Shown here: one piece after another, positions 27,264-36,841 of the stretch
How positions within the stretch are numbered: position 1 is the first letter of the stretch
Layout of the letters: every line of letters begins with the position of its first letter
Position numbers and translations under genes: made by a program
Assembly: GCF_017355835.1 (NCBI RefSeq)
Contig: NZ_JAFEWF010000003.1
Span: 124,001 to 188,000, forward strand
Length of the DNA stretch: 64,000 bases
DNA from: Desertivirga brevis
Lineage (GTDB): Bacteria; Bacteroidota; Bacteroidia; Sphingobacteriales; Sphingobacteriaceae
Direction: 5' to 3'
The notes under the pieces: generated by a model
The model's database searches: none
What the model was told of the DNA's origin: nothing
The model's input: the letters and a program-made list of their open reading frames with translations, nothing else

Positions 27264-27641
27264 ATGGCTAGGATAGCAGGTATTGATTTACCAAGAAACA
27301 AAAGAGGAGAGATCGGACTTACTTACATTTTCGGTATCGGCAGAGCTACAGCTCAAAGGATCTTAGATCAAGCTGGTATTGACCGTAATGTAAAAGTACA
27401 AGAGTGGACCGATGATCAGTTAGCAGCAATCCGTACAATCATTAATGACGAAATTAAGGTTGAAGGTGCTTTACGTTCTGAAGTGCAATTAAACATTAAG
27501 CGTTTAATGGACATCGGATGTTACCGTGGATTACGTCACCGTAAAGGTTTACCAGTTCGTGGTCAGAGAACCAAGAACAATTCACGTACACGTAAAGGAA
27601 AACGTAAAACAGTTGCTAACAAGAAAAAGGCTACTAAATAA
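27264..27641 (+). CDS. rpsM: Ribosomal protein S13
   Basis: The 125-residue protein contacts the P-site tRNA and L5. [20 protein letters not shown] opens it and [19 protein letters not shown] is the signature. A basic C-terminal tail is present. Confidence 0.98.
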   Translation: MARIAGIDLPRNKRGEIGLTYIFGIGRATAQRILDQAGIDRNVKVQEWTDDQLAAIRTIINDEIKVEGALRSEVQLNIKRLMDIGCYRGLRHRKGLPVRGQRTKNNSRTRKGKRKTVANKKKATK

Positions 27642-27654
27642 TACCAGATAAGTA

Positions 27655-28044
27655 ATGGCTAAGACTAAAAAAGTAACCAAAAAGCGTATTGTTGTTGTTG
27701 AACCAGTTGGGCAGGCACACATTAACGCTACTTTCAATAATATCATTGTTACTCTTACCAACAGTCAGGGACAGGCTATTTCCTGGTCTTCTGCAGGTAA
27801 AATGGGTTTCAAAGGATCTAAAAAGAATACTCCTTATGCGGCATCTCAAGCAGCGTCTGACTGTGGTAAAGTTGCTTACGATTTAGGATTACGTAAAGTT
27901 GAAGTATTCGTAAAAGGTCCTGGTGCCGGACGTGAGTCTGCAATCCGTACACTTCAAACTGCAGGTATTGAAGTAACAACGATCAAAGATATTACTCCGC
28001 TTCCGCACAACGGATGCCGTCCTCCAAAGAGACGTAGAGTATAA
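27655..28044 (+). CDS. rpsK: Ribosomal protein S11
   Basis: The 129-residue platform protein contains [19 protein letters not shown] and ends [18 protein letters not shown], both diagnostic of S11. Confidence 0.98.
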   Translation: MAKTKKVTKKRIVVVEPVGQAHINATFNNIIVTLTNSQGQAISWSSAGKMGFKGSKKNTPYAASQAASDCGKVAYDLGLRKVEVFVKGPGAGRESAIRTLQTAGIEVTTIKDITPLPHNGCRPPKRRRV

Positions 28045-28045
28045 T

Positions 28046-28132
28046 AGCTTTCGGCGTTAGGCTGATCGCAAGGAGCTGAAAGCTCAAAAGAAATTTATTG
28101 TTAAAGCTAAGATTCGGTAGCTAAAGGCTACC
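28046..28132 (+). promoter_or_regulatory. Two-hairpin leader before rpsD
   Basis: A palindrome pairs 28046-28055 with about 28075-28084 (9 of 10 bases). A second 6-bp perfect stem pairs 28116-28121 with 28127-28132. Both lie in the 109-bp gap before rpsD. S4 autoregulation is possible but unproven. Confidence 0.5.
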
Positions 28133-28153
28133 AGATACTTTAAAGAAAATACA

Positions 28154-28762
28154 ATGGCAAGATATACTGGCCCAAAAAGCAAAATCGCCCGTAAATTCAG
28201 AGAACCAATTTTTGGTCCTGACAAAGCATTAGAAAGAAAGAATTATCCTCCGGGCATGCACGGTGCTTCAAAGCGTCGTGGTAAACAATCTGAATACGCT
28301 ATCCAGCTTCAGGAAAAACAAAAAGTTAAATATACATATGGAGTTTTAGAGCGTCAGTTCGAAAACTTGTTCCATACTGCTTCTTCTAAAGAAGGTATTA
28401 CTGGTGAAAACCTTTTAAAATTATTAGAAGCTCGTTTAGATAATACAGTTTATCGTTTAGGAATTGCTCCTAGCCGTTCAGCTGCTCGTCAATTGGTAGG
28501 TCACAAGCACATTACTGTAAATGGCGAAGTTGTAAATATTCCTTCTTACTCTCTACGTGCAGGTGATGTAGTAGCTGTTAGAGAACGTTCGAAGTCTCTT
28601 GAAACCATTTCTAATTCTGTTGCCGGAAGAAGAATTAACAAACATACTTGGTTAGAGTGGGATGCAAACAGTTTAACTGGTAAATTCTTAAGCTATCCTA
28701 ACCGCGATGAGATCCCTGAAAATATCAAGGAGAACCTTATCGTCGAGTTATACTCTAAATAA
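28154..28762 (+). CDS. rpsD: Ribosomal protein S4
   Basis: The 202-residue protein is a primary 16S binder. [19 protein letters not shown] opens it. The S4 RNA-binding domain at about 93-155 carries [20 protein letters not shown] and [20 protein letters not shown]. No CxxC zinc motif is present. Confidence 0.98.
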   Translation: MARYTGPKSKIARKFREPIFGPDKALERKNYPPGMHGASKRRGKQSEYAIQLQEKQKVKYTYGVLERQFENLFHTASSKEGITGENLLKLLEARLDNTVYRLGIAPSRSAARQLVGHKHITVNGEVVNIPSYSLRAGDVVAVRERSKSLETISNSVAGRRINKHTWLEWDANSLTGKFLSYPNRDEIPENIKENLIVELYSK

Positions 28763-28770
28763 CATATTTA

Positions 28771-28792
28771 AGCTGCCCCTACCGGGGCGGCT
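28771..28792 (+). promoter_or_regulatory. GC-rich hairpin before rpoA
   Basis: A 9-bp stem with one G-U pair (28771-28779 with 28784-28792) and a 4-base loop lies 31 bases before rpoA. No T-run follows, so it is not a typical terminator. Confidence 0.6.
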
Positions 28793-28823
28793 ATTACAGT
28801 TTAAAAACATTAACTGAATATAA

Positions 28824-29816
28824 ATGGCAATATTAGCATTCCAAAAGCCTGATAAAGTTATCATGCAGAAATCTACGGATTTCGACGGTACATTTGAGTT
28901 TCGTCCGTTGGAACCAGGTTTCGGTGTTACCATCGGTAATGCTTTACGTCGTATTTTATTGTCTTCGCTTGAGGGCTTTGCAATCACCTCGGTTCGTATT
29001 TCAGGTGTTTCTCACGAGTTTTCTACAATTAAAGGTGTTGTAGAAGATGTAACTGAGATCATCTTAAGTTTGAAACAGGTTCGTTTTCAAAAGACAGGCG
29101 AGTCTGGCGATTCTGAAAAAATATTCGTAATCATTAACGGTCAGGAGCAGTTTAAAGCTGGAGATATCACAAAGTTCTCTAACAATTTTACTGTATTAAA
29201 CCCTGATCTAGTGCTTTGTAACATGGAGCCTTCTGTGACTTTAGAAGTAGAGTTAACAGTAAACAAGGGTCGTGGTTACATTGCCGCTGAAGAAAATAAA
29301 AATGCTGACGCGCCAGTGGGTGTGATTGCTATCGATTCAATCTACACACCTATTAAGAACGTTAAGTATACTATTGAAAACTATCGTGTAGAGCAAAAAA
29401 CTGACTATGAGAAGTTAGTGCTTGACATCTCTACTGATGGTTCTATTCACCCTGAGGATGCTTTGAAAGAAGCAGCCAAGATCCTGATCCATCACTTCTT
29501 GCTATTCTCTGACGAGAATATTATGCTTGAGGCACAGGCTAAGGAAGAAACTAAAGAAGTTGATGAGGAAATCCTACACATGCGTAAGATCCTTAAAACA
29601 GAATTAGTTGATCTTGATCTTTCTGTTCGTGCATTAAATTGTCTTAAAGCAGCAGATATCCGTACCCTGGCTGATCTTGTTTCTTATGATGTTGCTGACA
29701 TGTTAAAATTCAGAAACTTCGGTAAGAAATCATTGACTGAAATTCAGGATTTGGTTAAGTCAAAAGGTCTTTCTTTTGGTATGAACCTGTCTAAGTATAA
29801 ATTAGACGAAGAATAA
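28824..29816 (+). CDS. rpoA: RNA polymerase alpha subunit
   Basis: The 330-residue protein has the dimerising N-terminal domain, with [19 protein letters not shown] at about 34-52. The C-terminal domain (about 255-325) has the helix-hairpin-helix pattern [19 protein letters not shown] and [20 protein letters not shown], used to contact DNA and activators. It sits between rpsD and rplQ as usual. Confidence 0.98.
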   Translation: MAILAFQKPDKVIMQKSTDFDGTFEFRPLEPGFGVTIGNALRRILLSSLEGFAITSVRISGVSHEFSTIKGVVEDVTEIILSLKQVRFQKTGESGDSEKIFVIINGQEQFKAGDITKFSNNFTVLNPDLVLCNMEPSVTLEVELTVNKGRGYIAAEENKNADAPVGVIAIDSIYTPIKNVKYTIENYRVEQKTDYEKLVLDISTDGSIHPEDALKEAAKILIHHFLLFSDENIMLEAQAKEETKEVDEEILHMRKILKTELVDLDLSVRALNCLKAADIRTLADLVSYDVADMLKFRNFGKKSLTEIQDLVKSKGLSFGMNLSKYKLDEE

Positions 29817-29932
29817 TCGGACCTTCAATAGGTCTTTATCATACAAATATCTCTGAGAAGAGAAATACTTATAAGCGACATGTTTATAATTCCCTCGTAA
29901 GAGACGGTATAGGCATGTAAAACGAAAACATA

Positions 29933-30451
29933 ATGAGACACGGAAAAAAAGTTAATCACTTAGGTCGTACCGACAGCCATAGGAAGGCATTGTTGGCTAA
30001 TATGGCCTCCTCGCTTATCGAACACAAGCGTATTACTACAACATTAGCTAAAGCGAGAGCTTTACGTACTTATGTTGAGCCATTAATCACTAAGGCTAAA
30101 AACGATACTACTCACTCTCGTCGTACAGTATTTAGCTACCTTCAGAATAAGGAAGTTGTTGCTGAACTTTTCCGCGACATCGCTGAGAAAGTAGCTAACC
30201 GTCCTGGTGGTTATACTCGTATCATCAAGTTACCTAACCGTCCTGGTGATAACGCAGAAATGGCTTTAATAGAGCTTGTAGATTATAACACTGTTTATAC
30301 TAAGGAAGCTCCTGCTGCTACTGAGAAGAAATCTACTCGTCGTCGCGGTGGCTCTGGTAAAGCTAAGAAAGTTTCAGCAGCACCTGCTGCTGAAACTCCA
30401 GCTAATGATGCACCAGCTGCTGATGCACCATCAACTGAAGAAACAGCTTAG
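29933..30451 (+). CDS. rplQ: Ribosomal protein L17 with Ala/Pro-rich tail
   Basis: The L17 core (about 1-118) starts [20 protein letters not shown] and has [20 protein letters not shown]. The last about 50 residues are extra: first a basic patch ([13 protein letters not shown]), then a tail rich in Ala, Pro, Glu and Asp. E. coli L17 is 127 residues. It closes the cluster and is followed by a strong terminator. Confidence 0.97.
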   Translation: MRHGKKVNHLGRTDSHRKALLANMASSLIEHKRITTTLAKARALRTYVEPLITKAKNDTTHSRRTVFSYLQNKEVVAELFRDIAEKVANRPGGYTRIIKLPNRPGDNAEMALIELVDYNTVYTKEAPAATEKKSTRRRGGSGKAKKVSAAPAAETPANDAPAADAPSTEETA

Positions 30452-30468
30452 TCCTTTAGAAATGAATA

Positions 30469-30508
30469 TACAAAAAAGCCCTGTGATTTATCACAGGGCT
30501 TTTTTGTA
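30469..30508. terminator. Strong bidirectional terminator after rplQ
   Basis: A perfect 18-bp stem (30469-30486 with 30491-30508) with a 4-base loop, A/T tracts at both ends. It ends the ribosomal operon and may serve the convergent lipoprotein gene. Confidence 0.92.
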
Positions 30509-30565
30509 TGAATAGAATTCTGGTACTTCTTCTTTTCTAACAAATCCTCCCGTTAATATAATTTT

Positions 30566-31492
30566 TTAAAAGTTAACTACTGGACCGGCTGTTTCCCAAG
30601 TTGGATCTACAGCAACGGTGAAGCTTGCATTTGTGGTGAATAGAGAACCCTCTAATCTCGTCTTCTTGTTGGTGTAGAAGGTGCAGCTTAAATTCTTTTG
30701 AGCGACAATTTCTTCTCCAGCATAAGCAATTATTTGTACCGCCCGTATCCCATTAGCAACTACATAGGTGGAAATTACGTTAGTGCCACTGTTAGAAGGA
30801 TTAACTCCACTTATTTTATCTACATTTCCTCCACTGCTATCCCGATAAAAGTTATAGAATGGCGCATCATCAACGATTACTCGAATGGAGGTTATATTGG
30901 ATGGTATAGCGTCTTTTATTACTACATCTAGTCCCGCAACCATTCTCGTCAAGGTTACCTCTTGATTCAACGGTTCTCCACCTACAGTGAAAAGAACCTT
31001 TTTGTAAAATATCTGATCAACTGGTATAAAGGGTATTGCGACAGAAGTCATGGTATTGAAGTGGCAATTGCTATAGAGCATGTCTGGCCATTGGCCGCCA
31101 AGTCCGGCAAGTCTGTAAAATTGGTGTCCACTTGCAACAATTATGGCTACATAATTACCCGGTACCAAGGCCGCAGTAATAGTTCCGAAATTACTATCGG
31201 AACGCTTATAAGTTCTATCGAAAGCGAGAAATCCATCCGTTAAGGTTTCGTCATCAAATTTATAGATCTGGCAATATAGCTTGGGAGCATATTTCATCAG
31301 AGTGTCATTAGAGCTGACGTTAATGCTTTTTTGAGGATTAATTTCGGTGACTGTTTGTTGGAACCCGTTCGTGCTGAAAGTAACCACTTGTTTGTTTTTT
31401 TCAAGTTTTTCTGGTTCTATTGGATTCTTTGAACATGACATACTTAAACTAACCGCCAAGAATATCATTAAGTAGATATGAGATAGTTTCAT
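30566..31492 (-). CDS. Lipoprotein of a tandem paralogous pair
   Basis: The 308-residue product has an SPII signal with lipobox SMSC (Cys20). I do not recognise a family with confidence; the beta-rich layout and the arrangement of strands recall FimB/Mfa2-type fimbrial anchors. It shares about half its residues with the neighbour at 31566-32489. The shared blocks are KLYCQIYKF, GNYVAI, FYRLxGLG, PVDQIFYKKVLFTV, VAGLD and a C-terminal VDPxW. It lies 73 bp downstream of the paralog and is likely co-transcribed with it. Confidence 0.7.
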   Translation of the reverse strand: MKLSHIYLMIFLAVSLSMSCSKNPIEPEKLEKNKQVVTFSTNGFQQTVTEINPQKSINVSSNDTLMKYAPKLYCQIYKFDDETLTDGFLAFDRTYKRSDSNFGTITAALVPGNYVAIIVASGHQFYRLAGLGGQWPDMLYSNCHFNTMTSVAIPFIPVDQIFYKKVLFTVGGEPLNQEVTLTRMVAGLDVVIKDAIPSNITSIRVIVDDAPFYNFYRDSSGGNVDKISGVNPSNSGTNVISTYVVANGIRAVQIIAYAGEEIVAQKNLSCTFYTNKKTRLEGSLFTTNASFTVAVDPTWETAGPVVNF

Positions 31493-31565
31493 AGGATATG
31501 TGATAGGGGGAGATTTCCTCTCCCCGTTTAGTTTTAAATTATAGTAGTGATGGTGAATACTAACT

Positions 31566-32489
31566 CTAAAAAGGTATCACTGGTCCTGGCTCACCCCAGG
31601 CAGGGTCTACTGTTACTGCAAACTGAGCATCAGATGAGAATAGCTTGCCCTTCAGACTCGTCTTTCTATTTGTGAAAAAACTACAGTTAACAATTTTTTC
31701 AGCCACGGTTCCATCCTGAGAAAGAGCTCTTATTGTTACTTTCCTTGTGCCATTTGCCAATACAAACATGGATATGGTTTTTTTACCAGGGGCTTGGTGT
31801 GGATAGAATCCAGCAATTTTATCAACATTGTTAGATCGAGTATCGGTCTTAAAACTGTAAATTGCGGTATCATCAACTATTAGGTCTATTGCGGTAACAT
31901 TCGGAGGTATCTCATCGGTAATAGAAAGATCAAGTCCCGCAACTATTCGTTGCATATTTACCGTTTGATTTACTGCCTGGTCTGCAACCGTGAATAATAC
32001 CTTTTTGTAAAAAATTTGATCTACAGGGCGATGCTGATCAGTCATAGCTGACACAGTATTAAAATGCGAGTTGGAATAGATCTCATCTAACCAGCCGCTG
32101 CCAAGCCCCATGAGACGATAAAACATATGACCGCTTCCTACAAATATTGCTACATAATTTCCTGAAGCAAGAGATGTATCTATTTTACCAAATCCTTGTT
32201 GAGTAGATAGTTGTGATTTCGAATACACTAAATAAGCTTCTTCGGGGTTCTCATCACTAAATTTATAGATCTGACAATACAACTTTGGAACATACTTTTT
32301 TAATGAATCGTCAAGCACCGAGTTTTTCAATTTGGCACTCGCTAAAGTTTCATGCGTTTCCGTAAACTGTGTGGCTTGGAACTTAACCTTGTAAAGATCC
32401 TTTTTTCCTTCTGGCTTTAGTTCAGACTTACTGCATCCTGCCGCTACTAGTCCTAATAGCAGGCAGAGGTGAATGTAAATTTTTTTCAT
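31566..32489 (-). CDS. Lipoprotein, paralog of the downstream gene
   Basis: The 307-residue product has lipobox VAAGC (Cys19). Shared blocks with the 30566-31492 product run over most of the length, so a tandem duplication is clear. The regions of greatest difference are the N-terminal linker and the loop between about residues 95 and 115. An exported beta-rich protein anchored to the outer membrane is likely. A fimbrial-anchor-like role is one possibility. Confidence 0.7.
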   Translation of the reverse strand: MKKIYIHLCLLLGLVAAGCSKSELKPEGKKDLYKVKFQATQFTETHETLASAKLKNSVLDDSLKKYVPKLYCQIYKFSDENPEEAYLVYSKSQLSTQQGFGKIDTSLASGNYVAIFVGSGHMFYRLMGLGSGWLDEIYSNSHFNTVSAMTDQHRPVDQIFYKKVLFTVADQAVNQTVNMQRIVAGLDLSITDEIPPNVTAIDLIVDDTAIYSFKTDTRSNNVDKIAGFYPHQAPGKKTISMFVLANGTRKVTIRALSQDGTVAEKIVNCSFFTNRKTSLKGKLFSSDAQFAVTVDPAWGEPGPVIPF

Positions 32490-32984
32490 AGTAATAGATT
32501 TTATTTGTTTTAATAATCAGGAGTTTCTGATATCGCTGTTGAAGTATTTGCGGTTGGTGGGTTGGTTAGTTCTGGAAAATATAAATACCCTGTCAGGTTC
32601 GCGAAAAAAAAATTATGTATGGAATTCTTTTTTGAGGGATTGATAATGAGGGTATTAGCTTTCATAGATGTAGATTTAGACGGTTGATGCTTATACTACC
32701 TAATTTTGAAGATCTTATTCTCCAATAAGATAATATTTAATTGTTTAAAGGTATGAAGGTTACTTCAAAAATTTAAGGTAAAATTAATTTTTGTTAGGGC
32801 TTCAATTAAAGGTTAAAAAAATAGTAAAATCTTAATAAGGGACTTGTTTTCTAATGATTTTTTAATAAAAACAAAATGGTAGGTAGATAAGGTGTGAGAA
32901 TCAGCGATTTAGTTTAGGCTTAAAGGTGTTATGTTTAAAAAATGAAAGAGAGAACTAACTCCCTTTCATTTTTTTAATATACTA
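32490..32984. other. Intergenic region, no gene seen
   Basis: The 495-bp AT-rich spacer has no convincing reading frame or RNA gene. It must hold the promoter of the lipoprotein pair, but no clear TAnnTTTG is seen on the minus strand. The only structure is the terminator at 32937-32974. Confidence 0.5.
32937..32974 (-). terminator. Terminator of the nucleotidyltransferase gene
   Basis: A 12-bp stem (32937-32948 with 32963-32974) lies 11 bp beyond the stop; on the minus strand the outer arm ends in T. Confidence 0.75.
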
Positions 32985-33884
32985 TTACCAGAGCTTATTA
33001 GGGTACGTTCCGTTTGCTATCAGGTCAGATAGACTTTGTTGTACGATAGGCTTATCTTCTTTGTAAGTTACACCGAACCATTTTGAAGCTGTTGGAATAA
33101 CTTTGAAATTAGCCTCACCTGTTCTAACTAATTCTTCAGCCATTAAAGGAATAAAGAACTCTGCTTTAGGGTTATTCTCGTTTGCTTCTACGAACCGTTT
33201 GAACATAGGTTCAGCTTGTTTAAATATTGCTGGTGTGAAGCCCCAGAAGTTCATAGACGCACGTGCATCATCATCTAATGGTGTTGTTGTGCCATCTTCA
33301 TCTTCGTAAACGATAACTCCGTCTTTTTCATATACTTTTGTACGTTCGTTTATTTGTACCAGGTTTCCTTCAGGAGATACTTTACAAATTCCGCGGGAAA
33401 CTGAGCCATGTTCAGATAAAGTTTTATCTACCTGATAACCCATTAAGGAGAAATAATCATCTCGAACTTCGGAAGTTAAAAATTGAGCCATTTTCTCAAA
33501 TGCTTCATAGCCATAGAAATCATCCGCGTTGATTACACAGAATGGCTCTTGAACCTGATTAGCTGCTTCTAGTACAGCATGTCCGGTTCCCCATGGTTTT
33601 TGTCTTTCAATAGTCTTATCAATACCGTATTTGGATAAATCGTAGCTTTGGAAAACAAAGTCGATCTCAACTTTTCCCTCTAATTTAGGAGCGAAAATAC
33701 CTTTGAAGCTGTCCAAAAATTCTTCGCGAATGATAAATGTTACTTTGCCGAATCCTGCACGAATTGCATCGTAAATAGAATAATCGATAATAGTTTCGCC
33801 GTTAGGGCCAAAGCCATCAACTTGTTTCATGCTACCATAGCGGCTCGCCATGCCTGCAGCTAAGATTAGTAAAGTGGGTTTCAT
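32985..33884 (-). CDS. Sugar nucleotidyltransferase family protein
   Basis: The 299-residue protein has the nucleotidyltransferase fold used by NDP-sugar pyrophosphorylases: LLILAAGMASRYGSMKQVDG at the start binds the NTP. VINADDFYGYEAF is the metal-binding centre and FWGFTPAIF a late conserved block. It likely joins a sugar phosphate to a nucleotide in the cytoplasm. The sugar is unknown. No sugar-pathway gene is adjacent. Confidence 0.85.
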   Translation of the reverse strand: MKPTLLILAAGMASRYGSMKQVDGFGPNGETIIDYSIYDAIRAGFGKVTFIIREEFLDSFKGIFAPKLEGKVEIDFVFQSYDLSKYGIDKTIERQKPWGTGHAVLEAANQVQEPFCVINADDFYGYEAFEKMAQFLTSEVRDDYFSLMGYQVDKTLSEHGSVSRGICKVSPEGNLVQINERTKVYEKDGVIVYEDEDGTTTPLDDDARASMNFWGFTPAIFKQAEPMFKRFVEANENNPKAEFFIPLMAEELVRTGEANFKVIPTASKWFGVTYKEDKPIVQQSLSDLIANGTYPNKLW

Positions 33885-34030
33885 GCAGTAAATTTAAAAA
33901 ATGGATTGTTAATTAATAATTATCACGAATAAACTTTGTTATAATTATTTTATCGTAATAATGTTTTAGCTTTCCTGCAAAAATTTCATTTTTAATTTGA
34001 CCAATCTCCTTAACTCTGTATAAAAAGAAA

Positions 34031-34057
34031 AAGGCAGCACAGATTTTGTGCCGCCTT
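34031..34057 (-). terminator. Terminator of the M42 peptidase gene
   Basis: A stem of 5 and 4 bp with one mismatch (34031-34040 with about 34048-34057), followed on the minus strand by a T-rich run. Confidence 0.7.
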
Positions 34058-34112
34058 CTTCCTCAAGAGTCCTATGATTTTATTAACGGCCTCTTTGTAA
34101 TAATATTTTATT

Positions 34113-35219
34113 TTACTTCAAATACCTGAAGTCCTGGCCAGCTTCAATTTTAAGTAAAGATTCGTAAATTAATCGGATAACGTTGTCTACATCTTCTTTA
34201 TGTACCATTTCGACTGTAGTATGCATATAGCGCAATGGCAGGGAGATGAGCGCAGATACTACGCCGTCATTGGAGTAGGCAAACGCGTCTGTGTCAGTAC
34301 CGGTCCAGCGTGAGGAAGCTTGGCGCTGGAAGGGAATTCCTGCTTGTTCTGCTGCCGCAATTAGTAATCGGTTTAAATTGTTGTGAACTGATGGGGCGTA
34401 GGAAACAACGGGGCCTTTTCCGGCAGCAAGATCACCTTGAACAACTTTGTTGATCATCGGTGTCTGGGTATCATGAGTTACGTCCGTAACGATAGCCACA
34501 TTAGGTTTAATCCTGTTAGCAATCATTTCAGCTCCTCTAAGCCCAACTTCTTCTTGTACCGCATTAACTATATATAGTCCGAAAGGAAGAGACTTTGCAT
34601 TTTCTTTTAGTAGGCGTGCAACTTCTGCAATCATGAATCCTCCAACACGATTGTCTAAAGCACGGCCCACATAGTAACGATCATTTAAAACTAAGAATTC
34701 ATCTTCATAAGTAATAACACAGCCTACATGTATTCCAAGAGCTTCAACTTCTTCTTTAGTTGTGCACCCACAATCAAGGAAGATGTTTTTTAAAGTAGGA
34801 GCCTCTTCTTTTTCTCCATTTCTTGTATGTATTGCAGGCCAGCCAAATACAGCTTTTACAATACCTTTATCTGTGTGAATATTAACGCGTTTCGAAGGCG
34901 CAATTTGGTGATCCGACCCTCCGTTCCGGATGACATAGATTAGGCCATCCTTTGTAATATAATTTACAAACCAGGAAATTTCGTCACAATGTGCCTCAAT
35001 AACTACTTTATATTCCGCCCCTGGATTGATCACTCCTACTGCTGTTCCGTAGTTATCAACATAATATTCGTCTACATATGGCTTTACATAATCTATCCAT
35101 AGTTGCTGCCCGGTCCATTCAAACCCGGTAGGGGAAGGTGTATTAATATAATTTTCAAGGAATTTTAATGATTCTTCGGTAACAACCTGCACATGTTTGT
35201 CTTCTTTATCTTCTGCCAT
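34113..35219 (-). CDS. M42 family metallopeptidase
   Basis: The 368-residue enzyme is a dinuclear-metal aminopeptidase related to deblocking aminopeptidases and glutamyl aminopeptidases. The ligands are seen in order: EAHCDEISW (His), GRALDNRVGG (Asp), VQEEVGLRGA (Glu-Glu), VTDVTHDT (Asp) and MHTTVEMV (His). It has no signal peptide and acts in the cytoplasm. On the minus strand a TACATTTG element (35266-35273) lies 46 bp upstream of its start. That element lies in the 59-bp gap after truA. Confidence 0.92.
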   Translation of the reverse strand: MAEDKEDKHVQVVTEESLKFLENYINTPSPTGFEWTGQQLWIDYVKPYVDEYYVDNYGTAVGVINPGAEYKVVIEAHCDEISWFVNYITKDGLIYVIRNGGSDHQIAPSKRVNIHTDKGIVKAVFGWPAIHTRNGEKEEAPTLKNIFLDCGCTTKEEVEALGIHVGCVITYEDEFLVLNDRYYVGRALDNRVGGFMIAEVARLLKENAKSLPFGLYIVNAVQEEVGLRGAEMIANRIKPNVAIVTDVTHDTQTPMINKVVQGDLAAGKGPVVSYAPSVHNNLNRLLIAAAEQAGIPFQRQASSRWTGTDTDAFAYSNDGVVSALISLPLRYMHTTVEMVHKEDVDNVIRLIYESLLKIEAGQDFRYLK

Positions 35220-35278
35220 GCTATGTATTAATTAATAGTTTGAAATGTAATAATTCCTATATCAACAAATGTAAAAAT

Positions 35279-36067
35279 TTAAAAATGTTTAAAGGCGATC
35301 TCCTTATTTCGCTCCTGGATATAAGGGTAACAAATACTAGTTAAGTAAAGACCACAGGCCGGAACTGATGTACCGGCGTTTGAGCGACTTTTACTTTTTA
35401 TGATGGTATGTAAGTCTTCAACTACGAGCTTATCGCGACCGATTTCAAGTAAAGTTCCTACGATTGCCCTTACCATATTCCTTAAGAAACGGTCGGCGGA
35501 AATATGAAAAACATAACCATTACTTGTTCTTTCCCATTCAGCTCTGATTATCTTGCAATTGTTGGTAAACACTTGGGTGTTTGACTTACTGAAGCAGCTG
35601 AAATCAATATACTGAAATAGAATCTTTGCCGCTTTATTCATTTCTTCGATATCAAGGTCATCTTTAACCAACCAGGAGTGATTGTGTTTGAACGGGTTTT
35701 TTTCCTGATGAATATGGTACTGATATGAACGACTAGTTGCATCAAATCGAGCGTGAGAATCGCCCCCAACTTTAATAAATCTAAAAACAGCTATATCGAA
35801 GGGAAGGAGAGCGTTAATTCCATTTATTTCCTTTTGCTCCAGTGATATTATCTTATCCACAAGGTCGAAATGGGCGAAAAACTGAGTAGCATGGACTCCG
35901 GTATCGGTGCGTCCACATCCAACTGTTTCTATCTTTTGCCGGAAAAAAATCGATAAAGCTTTATCCAATAATTCCTGTACCGAAGTGGCATTAGGCTGTA
36001 CTTGCCAACCATGATAAGCTGTTCCATTGTAAGCGAGCTCGATGAAATAACGGGTAATTTGCTGCAC
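35279..36067 (-). CDS. truA: tRNA pseudouridine synthase A
   Basis: The 262-residue enzyme makes pseudouridine at tRNA positions 38-40. The catalytic Asp lies in GCGRTDTGVHATQFFAHF (about residue 54). FIELAYNGTAYHGWQVQPNA opens it and RFLRNMVRAIVGTLLEIGR is the conserved late block. It precedes the M42 gene by 59 bp on the same strand and may be co-transcribed with it. Confidence 0.95.
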   Translation of the reverse strand: MQQITRYFIELAYNGTAYHGWQVQPNATSVQELLDKALSIFFRQKIETVGCGRTDTGVHATQFFAHFDLVDKIISLEQKEINGINALLPFDIAVFRFIKVGGDSHARFDATSRSYQYHIHQEKNPFKHNHSWLVKDDLDIEEMNKAAKILFQYIDFSCFSKSNTQVFTNNCKIIRAEWERTSNGYVFHISADRFLRNMVRAIVGTLLEIGRDKLVVEDLHTIIKSKSRSNAGTSVPACGLYLTSICYPYIQERNKEIAFKHF

Positions 36068-36155
36068 GTGATTAATTCGTTTTCCTCCCTCGGATCGAAC
36101 TTTTTCTATTTTTTTTGTTTGTATCCAATGGGGATTTAAAAGTGAAAAAATTCTC

Positions 36156-36163
36156 TAAGTTTG
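36156..36163 (+). promoter_or_regulatory. Candidate -7 element of the DUF4293 gene
   Basis: TAAGTTTG matches the TAnnTTTG consensus and lies 20 bases before the start codon. No clear -33 element is seen. Confidence 0.5.
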
Positions 36164-36183
36164 CACTACTTTATTATTGAATT

Positions 36184-36651
36184 ATGATACAAAGAATACA
36201 ATCAGTTTGGCTGTTTCTGGCTTCAATAGCTATTTTTCTACTATTTCTTTTCCCTTACATACAATTTGCAGATCCAACAGGTATTTATAAAGCAATAAAA
36301 GTAACTGGTTTGTACAAGGCAACAGGCGAGGGGGCTGTGATAGAACAGGCGTTCACCGCTTTAACCATTGGAACTGTTGTGGTAGGTTTAATTCCTCTTG
36401 CAATCATTTTCTTTTATAATAATAGAAAAAAGCAATTAAGCTTTTGCTATATAGCCATAATTATTGTTCTGGCTTATAGTTTTTGGTTAGTGGAATCAGC
36501 AAAAGAATATGTGGGAGATCTAAATCTTCAGATGCAGAATTATGGTTTGGGAGTGTTCTTACCTTCGCTTTCTATTTTGTTTTTAGTATTGGCTTCAAGA
36601 GGAATACGGAAAGATGAAAGGTTAGTGAAATCGGCGGACAGATTAAGATAA
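36184..36651 (+). CDS. DUF4293 membrane protein
   Basis: The 155-residue protein begins MIQRIQSVWLFLASIAIFLL, typical of DUF4293. It has four predicted membrane helices (about 7-28, 60-79, 90-107 and 125-143). The function is unknown. It faces truA divergently, a common arrangement in this phylum. It ends in a strong terminator. Confidence 0.85.
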   Translation: MIQRIQSVWLFLASIAIFLLFLFPYIQFADPTGIYKAIKVTGLYKATGEGAVIEQAFTALTIGTVVVGLIPLAIIFFYNNRKKQLSFCYIAIIIVLAYSFWLVESAKEYVGDLNLQMQNYGLGVFLPSLSILFLVLASRGIRKDERLVKSADRLR

Positions 36652-36666
36652 AAAAATTTGGATTGC

Positions 36667-36701
36667 AAAAAAGCCTGAAAGCAAAACTTTCAGGCTTTTT
36701 T
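36667..36701 (+). terminator. Terminator of the DUF4293 gene
   Basis: A perfect 15-bp stem (36667-36681 with 36687-36701) with a 5-base loop and a T-run. Confidence 0.88.
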
Positions 36702-36841
36702 GTTTCTAACACATTTGATCATTGTTAAAACAAATACAAGTCAAAAGCTCTCTGAATAGTAGTGTAAATTTTACAAATCCCAATCTCTCAATTTTTTTTT
36801 AAGATATAACTTCGTACGCCATGTAGTGGCAGTTAACCAAT

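Noticed and set aside
28771..28792. Terminator call for the hairpin before rpoA
   Set aside because: No T-run follows the stem, and rpoA must be transcribed from upstream.
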